In this document: positions 60,807 to 64,000 of the stretch, in pieces
Layout: each line of letters starts with the position of its first letter
Numbering within the stretch: the stretch's first letter is position 1
Assembly (NCBI RefSeq): GCF_001544015.1
Contig: NZ_AP014924.1
Location: 3,162,001-3,226,000, forward strand
Direction: 5' to 3'
DNA: 64,000 nucleotides
Source of the DNA: Limnochorda pilosa
GTDB lineage: Bacteria; Bacillota; Limnochordia; Limnochordales; Limnochordaceae
The notes under the pieces: model-generated
What the model was told of the DNA's origin: nothing
Database searches by the model: none
What the model saw: only the letters and a program-made list of their open reading frames with translations
Made by a program: the position numbers and the translations under genes

Positions 60807-61946
60807 TCAGCGGAGGTCCTCCTCTTCCCAGCGAAGGATCGCTTCGGCGACGCGCTCCCGCTCCTCGGGACCCACCAGCGGATGGACGGGGATCGAGAGC
60901 ACCTGGGCGGCCAGCTCTTCGGCCGCAGGAAGCTCGCCGCCGCCGGCCACGTCGAAGCGTCCGGCCAGCGAGGGCTGCCGGGTGAGGGGCCGGGGGTAGT
61001 GGACGGCGGCGCCGATGCCCTCCTCCTTCAGGTAGGCGGCCAGCCGGTCGCGCCGCTGGTCGTCGGGGCCAGGCACCCGGAGCGTGTACTGGTGGTAGAC
61101 GTGGCGGTACCCCGGCGGCGCCACGGGCACCTGGAGGGAGTGGCCGGCCAGGGTCGCGTCGTAGTAGGCGGCGTTGGCCCTCCGGACCTCGGTCATGGCC
61201 TCCAGGCGCTCCAGCTGGCCGAGGCCGATGGCCGCCGCCACGTTGGTCATGCGGTAGTTGAAGCCGAGGGTCTCGTGGAAGTAGTGGCCCGTTTGCCCAT
61301 GGTGGGCCGCCAGCCGGGCCCGTTCGGCCACTTCGGGATCGGTGCTCGCCACGCACCCGCCCTCGCCGGTGGTCAGGTTCTTGGTCGCGTAGAAGCTGAA
61401 GGCCGCCGCCCGGCCGAAGGATCCCACCGGCTGCCCGTCGATGGAGGCCAGGTGGGCCTGGGCGCAGTCCTCCACCACCGTCAGCTCGTACCGCCGGGCC
61501 AGCTCCATCAGCTCCGGCATGGGCGCGGCCAAGCCGTAGAGGTGCACCACCAGCAGGTAGCGGATGGCCGGATCAGCCCGAAGCGCCTCCTCCACCGCCT
61601 GCGGATCCAGGTTGCCCGTGGCGGGCGAGACGTCGGCGAAGACCGGGCGGGCGCCGCAGTAGAGGACGGCGTTGGCCGTCGCGACGAAGGTGAAGGGCGT
61701 GGTGAGCACCTTGTCCCCGGGGCGGACGCCCACGGCCAGCAGGGCGGCGTGGAGTGCGGCCGTGCCGTTGTTGGTCGCCACCACGTACGGAAGGCCTTGG
61801 GCGGCCCCGAAGGCCTCCTCGAACTGGCGGACGTAGGACCCCTCCGCGAGCTGCCCCGAGTCCAAGACTTCTCGAACCAGGTCGTGCTCGCGCTGGGTCA
61901 GGAAGGGGCGCGCGATGGGGATGGACGGCTTGAGCTCAGAGGGCAG
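60807..61946 (-). CDS. DegT/DnrJ/EryC1-type sugar aminotransferase, probable CTG start
   Basis: The fold-type I PLP enzyme moves an amino group to a keto-sugar nucleotide. TPFTFVATANAV, the EDCAQAHL motif and the PLP lysine in YATKNLTTGEGG are complete. Family homology extends upstream of the first ordinary start (TTG 61865): SIPIARPFLTQREHDLVREVL is in frame before it, and the only initiation-like codon before the upstream stop is CTG 61946, with AGAGGGGA upstream and an 11-nt overlap with the Gfo/Idh gene. With that start the length is 379 residues, normal for the family. A conventional caller would place the start at 61865. Confidence 0.85.
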   Translation of the reverse strand: MPSELKPSIPIARPFLTQREHDLVREVLDSGQLAEGSYVRQFEEAFGAAQGLPYVVATNNGTAALHAALLAVGVRPGDKVLTTPFTFVATANAVLYCGARPVFADVSPATGNLDPQAVEEALRADPAIRYLLVVHLYGLAAPMPELMELARRYELTVVEDCAQAHLASIDGQPVGSFGRAAAFSFYATKNLTTGEGGCVASTDPEVAERARLAAHHGQTGHYFHETLGFNYRMTNVAAAIGLGQLERLEAMTEVRRANAAYYDATLAGHSLQVPVAPPGYRHVYHQYTLRVPGPDDQRRDRLAAYLKEEGIGAAVHYPRPLTRQPSLAGRFDVAGGGELPAAEELAAQVLSIPVHPLVGPEERERVAEAILRWEEEDLR

Positions 61947-62922
61947 CGGCCATTCCCCTCTCTGCGACCCGCCCGTAGATGTCCCGCTTGATCACCTGCA
62001 CCAGCTTGAGGGCGGCCAGCCCCGTCTCGCCCGAGACCAGCGGGTTCTTCTGGGTCTCGATGCAGTCCAGGAAGTGGCGGATCTCCTCGGCCAGCGGCTC
62101 CTGGGCCGGAAGATAGATCTGCTCCAGCACGCCCTTCTGGCGGTAGGTGCCGTTCCGGGACGCCCGCCCGATGGGGTTGCGCGTGATGGTGATCCGCCGC
62201 TCCACGTAGTCGGCCACGATCCAGGACGCGGGGCTCGAGAGCTCCATGCGGCGGACCCGGCTCGCGGTCACCCGGCTCGCGGTGACGGTGGCCAGGGTTT
62301 CGTCCCCCAGCTGGAGCATGGCCACCGCGTAGTCGAGCTGGTCCGGGTTGTGGAGGGAACGGCCGATGCCCCCCACGTGCTGGATGGGCGGGGCGAAGAG
62401 CATGGTGAGGATGTCCAGGTCGTGGATCATCAGGTCGAGGATCACGTCGGCGTCCACCACCCGCCCGTCGTAGGGGCTCAACCGCTGGACGTTCACGGCC
62501 GTGATGGGCTCCTCGCGCACGATCCGCTGCAGCTCGGTCACCACCGGGTTGAACCGCTCCACGTGGCCCACCTGGAGGGTGCAACCCTGGGCCCGCGCCA
62601 TCTGGAGGAGGCGTGCACCCTCCTCCACCGTCGAGGTCATGGGCTTCTCCAGCAGCACGTGCGCCCCCAGCTCCAGGAAGTCCGAAGCCACCTGGAAGTG
62701 CAGCGACGTGGGAACGGCGATGCTGACGGCGTCCACCTCGCGCAGGAGGTCGTGATAGTCCGTGTAGGGCCGGCAGCCGTACAGGTGCGCCACCTGCTGG
62801 GCCTGCGCGGCCTCGATGTCGGCCACACCCACCAGCTTGACGCGACCGGGCATCTGAGAGTAGATTCGAGCGTGATTCTTCCCCATGCTGCCCACCCCAA
62901 CGACCCCTACGCGCAACGCCAA
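61936..62922 (-). CDS. Gfo/Idh/MocA-family dehydrogenase, nucleotide-sugar type
   Basis: The 328-residue protein has the dinucleotide loop VGVVGVGSMGKNHARIY (about residues 5-21), the EKPM motif at the end of the Rossmann domain, and an active-site helix with D and H (VILDLMIHDLDIL). It probably oxidises a nucleotide sugar at C3, supplying the keto group for the aminotransferase downstream, as in the WbpB-WbpE pair. The TTG at 62922 is preferred because GAGGTG is 6 bases upstream; a GTG at 62931 is too close to it. An in-frame 15-bp tandem duplication lies at 62255-62284. Confidence 0.9.
   Translation of the reverse strand: MALRVGVVGVGSMGKNHARIYSQMPGRVKLVGVADIEAAQAQQVAHLYGCRPYTDYHDLLREVDAVSIAVPTSLHFQVASDFLELGAHVLLEKPMTSTVEEGARLLQMARAQGCTLQVGHVERFNPVVTELQRIVREEPITAVNVQRLSPYDGRVVDADVILDLMIHDLDILTMLFAPPIQHVGGIGRSLHNPDQLDYAVAMLQLGDETLATVTASRVTASRVRRMELSSPASWIVADYVERRITITRNPIGRASRNGTYRQKGVLEQIYLPAQEPLAEEIRHFLDCIETQKNPLVSGETGLAALKLVQVIKRDIYGRVAERGMAAAL
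62255..62284. repeat. 15-bp tandem duplication inside the Gfo/Idh gene
   Basis: Two adjacent 15-bp units (62255-62269 and 62270-62284) differ at one base. They encode a repeated VTASR in the protein, so the duplication is in frame and does not interrupt the gene. Confidence 0.8.
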
Positions 62923-63219
62923 GCTGTCCACCTCTTTCTGCGTCGTCCATCAGACGGTCTGTTGTCGCGTCGGGCGTGCCGATCGGGCGAAAGTGCAAGG
63001 TCCCCCATTCGAACCTTCTCCTGAAAGGCCCCGAACCCTTCGCTCCCGCCAGGGCGTCCCTGATCCCCGGCAGGTCCCCTCAACCTAGTAGCATCGGCAG
63101 GCGCCGCCCATCCCTGGAGCCGGCGCGATTCGCTTTCCCACGGCCACCGGGGCGACTCGGTCCTATCATGTACCATCACGCCCGCCCGAAGGGTCCCCGG
63201 GGCGTGATCGCCCCGCTCC
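62923..63219. other. Gap between the Gfo/Idh and ParB-like genes
   Basis: This 297-base stretch holds no gene that can be supported. A hairpin (GGGGCG, TGAT, CGCCCC at 63199-63214) follows the ParB-like stop without a T-run. No clear promoter for the Gfo/Idh gene was found, though the AT-richer part around 63166-63178 may contain regulatory sequence. Confidence 0.5.
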
Positions 63220-64000
63220 CTAGGCGAGCTGCCGGCCCTTCTCCTTGCGCCGGCGTCGCTCCGCCCGCTGCCGCTGCTTGCGCTCCTCCTTCGCCCGGGC
63301 CGCGGCCTCCTCGGGTGTGGCCGAGAGGCGCTCCAGCGCCTCGCCCGTCACGCGGTGGAGCTGCTCGAACCGCTGCACCAGCATCGCCCTCACGTCGGGG
63401 GCCAGGAAGCGGGAGGAGACGTGCGACAGCCGCTCCACGAAGTGGCTGGAACGTTCGAGCGACTCCACCAGGCGCTGCAGGTGGGCCTCGGGCGTCGTCC
63501 CGGGGAGATCCGCGGGGCGACCCGGCTTGCCCGCGGCGAGCACCTTCCGCAGGGCATCCTCCGGCTCCAGATCGGGCGCTTCCCGCATCAAGGCGCAGAG
63601 CTTCCGCATCTGCCCCTTGCTCAGTGAGAAGGCCAGGGCCAGGTCCAGGACCTGGCTGGCGACCACGGGGTCCTGGCGCCGGCTGGCCAGGGCCAGCGCC
63701 TCGTTCACGTGGGAGAGGCTCAAGGAGACGTCTTCGCCGCGGGCGTTGGCCGCAACCGCTTGCTGGAAGCGTGGCTCCACCCTCAGGAGGTCCAGCCAGT
63801 CGACCAGGGTGGTGCGGGGGACGCCCAGACGCTGCGCCACCGCCCTCTGGCTCAGACCTTCGGCCTTCATCAGCTCCTGGATGGCCGTGGCCCGTTCCAG
63901 GGGATCCAGGTCCTCCCGCTGGAGGTTCTCCACCAGCTGGAGGAGCCTGTCCGCCCCACGGGCAGCCTCAGAGCCTTCCTCGAGGACGAGGACCTGGATC
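63220..64000 (-). CDS. parB: ParB-like DNA-binding protein (5' partial)
   Basis: The frame is open to the window edge, so the N-terminus is missing. The visible start (LLQLVENLQREDLDPLERATAIQELM) matches the region of ParB/Spo0J after the nuclease-like CTP-binding domain. A helix-turn-helix follows (LSQRAVAQRLGVPRTTLVDWL). The C-terminal region is Arg/Lys/Glu-rich and helical. ParB spreads on DNA at parS sites in chromosome segregation; Noc-like or plasmid-type relatives are possible. No parS site was identified in the window. Confidence 0.85.
   Translation of the reverse strand, partial: IQVLVLEEGSEAARGADRLLQLVENLQREDLDPLERATAIQELMKAEGLSQRAVAQRLGVPRTTLVDWLDLLRVEPRFQQAVAANARGEDVSLSLSHVNEALALASRRQDPVVASQVLDLALAFSLSKGQMRKLCALMREAPDLEPEDALRKVLAAGKPGRPADLPGTTPEAHLQRLVESLERSSHFVERLSHVSSRFLAPDVRAMLVQRFEQLHRVTGEALERLSATPEEAAARAKEERKQRQRAERRRRKEKGRQLA

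Noticed and set aside
1-64000. CRISPR arrays, insertion sequences, tRNA or rRNA genes
   Set aside because: No regularly spaced repeats, transposase-like frames, or tRNA/rRNA-like sequences were recognised on reading. A dedicated search was not possible.

Overview
The window is about 64 kb of very GC-rich, densely packed bacterial chromosome with roughly 57 protein genes. Many neighbouring genes are joined by 4-nt ATGA or GTGA overlaps, GTG and TTG starts are common, and no insertion sequence, CRISPR array, tRNA or rRNA was recognised. Firmicutes-type content (glmS ribozyme, SpoVB-like flippase, D-amino-acid aminotransferase, ParB-like protein) occurs with two hints of an outer membrane: a predicted barrel protein (582..1562) and a PstS with a signal-peptidase-I-type cut site and no lipobox. 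A diderm, high-GC Firmicute of the Limnochordia type is the best fit. This is inference, not a database identification.

Layout. 1-12.4 kb: Nudix hydrolase (cut by the window edge), barrel protein, aminotransferase with a coupled 28-residue membrane microprotein, FmdB zinc ribbon, PfkB kinase, HtrA-like protease, CopA with a promoter and CsoR-type operator, SDR, inositol-monophosphatase-like protein, patatin, metallo-hydrolase and a Lon-N-like protein. 12.4-21 kb: proline dehydrogenase, radical SAM protein, heterodimeric ABC exporter, a 51-residue unknown, SpoVB-like flippase and endonuclease IV. 21-28 kb: glmS behind a glmS ribozyme and a separate intrinsic terminator, a HEAT-repeat/aminotransferase/zinc-ribbon operon, and a HemL-like enzyme. 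28-34 kb: one leftward operon of SDR, alpha/beta hydrolase and three M42 aminopeptidases, then a lipid kinase divergent from a second patatin. 35-40 kb: serine hydrolase pair, adenosine deaminase and a MaeB-type malic enzyme. 40-44.2 kb: birA-bioY-ecfA1-ecfA2-ecfT, a self-contained biotin regulator and uptake unit. 44-52 kb: M20 peptidase, a Gfo/Idh-like gene split by a -1 frameshift, manC, a glycosyltransferase, an alpha/alpha-barrel protein and gltD. 52-57 kb: phosphate uptake genes pstSCAB and small membrane proteins. 57-64 kb: an unassigned cobalamin-binding-domain protein, asparagine synthetase, a sugar aminotransferase with a probable CTG start, a Gfo/Idh dehydrogenase and the C-terminal part of a ParB-like protein that runs off the window.

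How the genes work together. manC, the glycosyltransferase, glmS, the DegT and Gfo/Idh enzymes, asnB and the flippase suggest surface polysaccharide and envelope synthesis. birA with the ECF genes handles biotin, Pst handles phosphate, and copA handles copper. The clearest regulatory signals are sigma-70-type promoters before the barrel gene, fmdB, htrA, copA, the radical SAM gene, glmS, birA, the 48 kb glycosyltransferase and the glsB-like gene.
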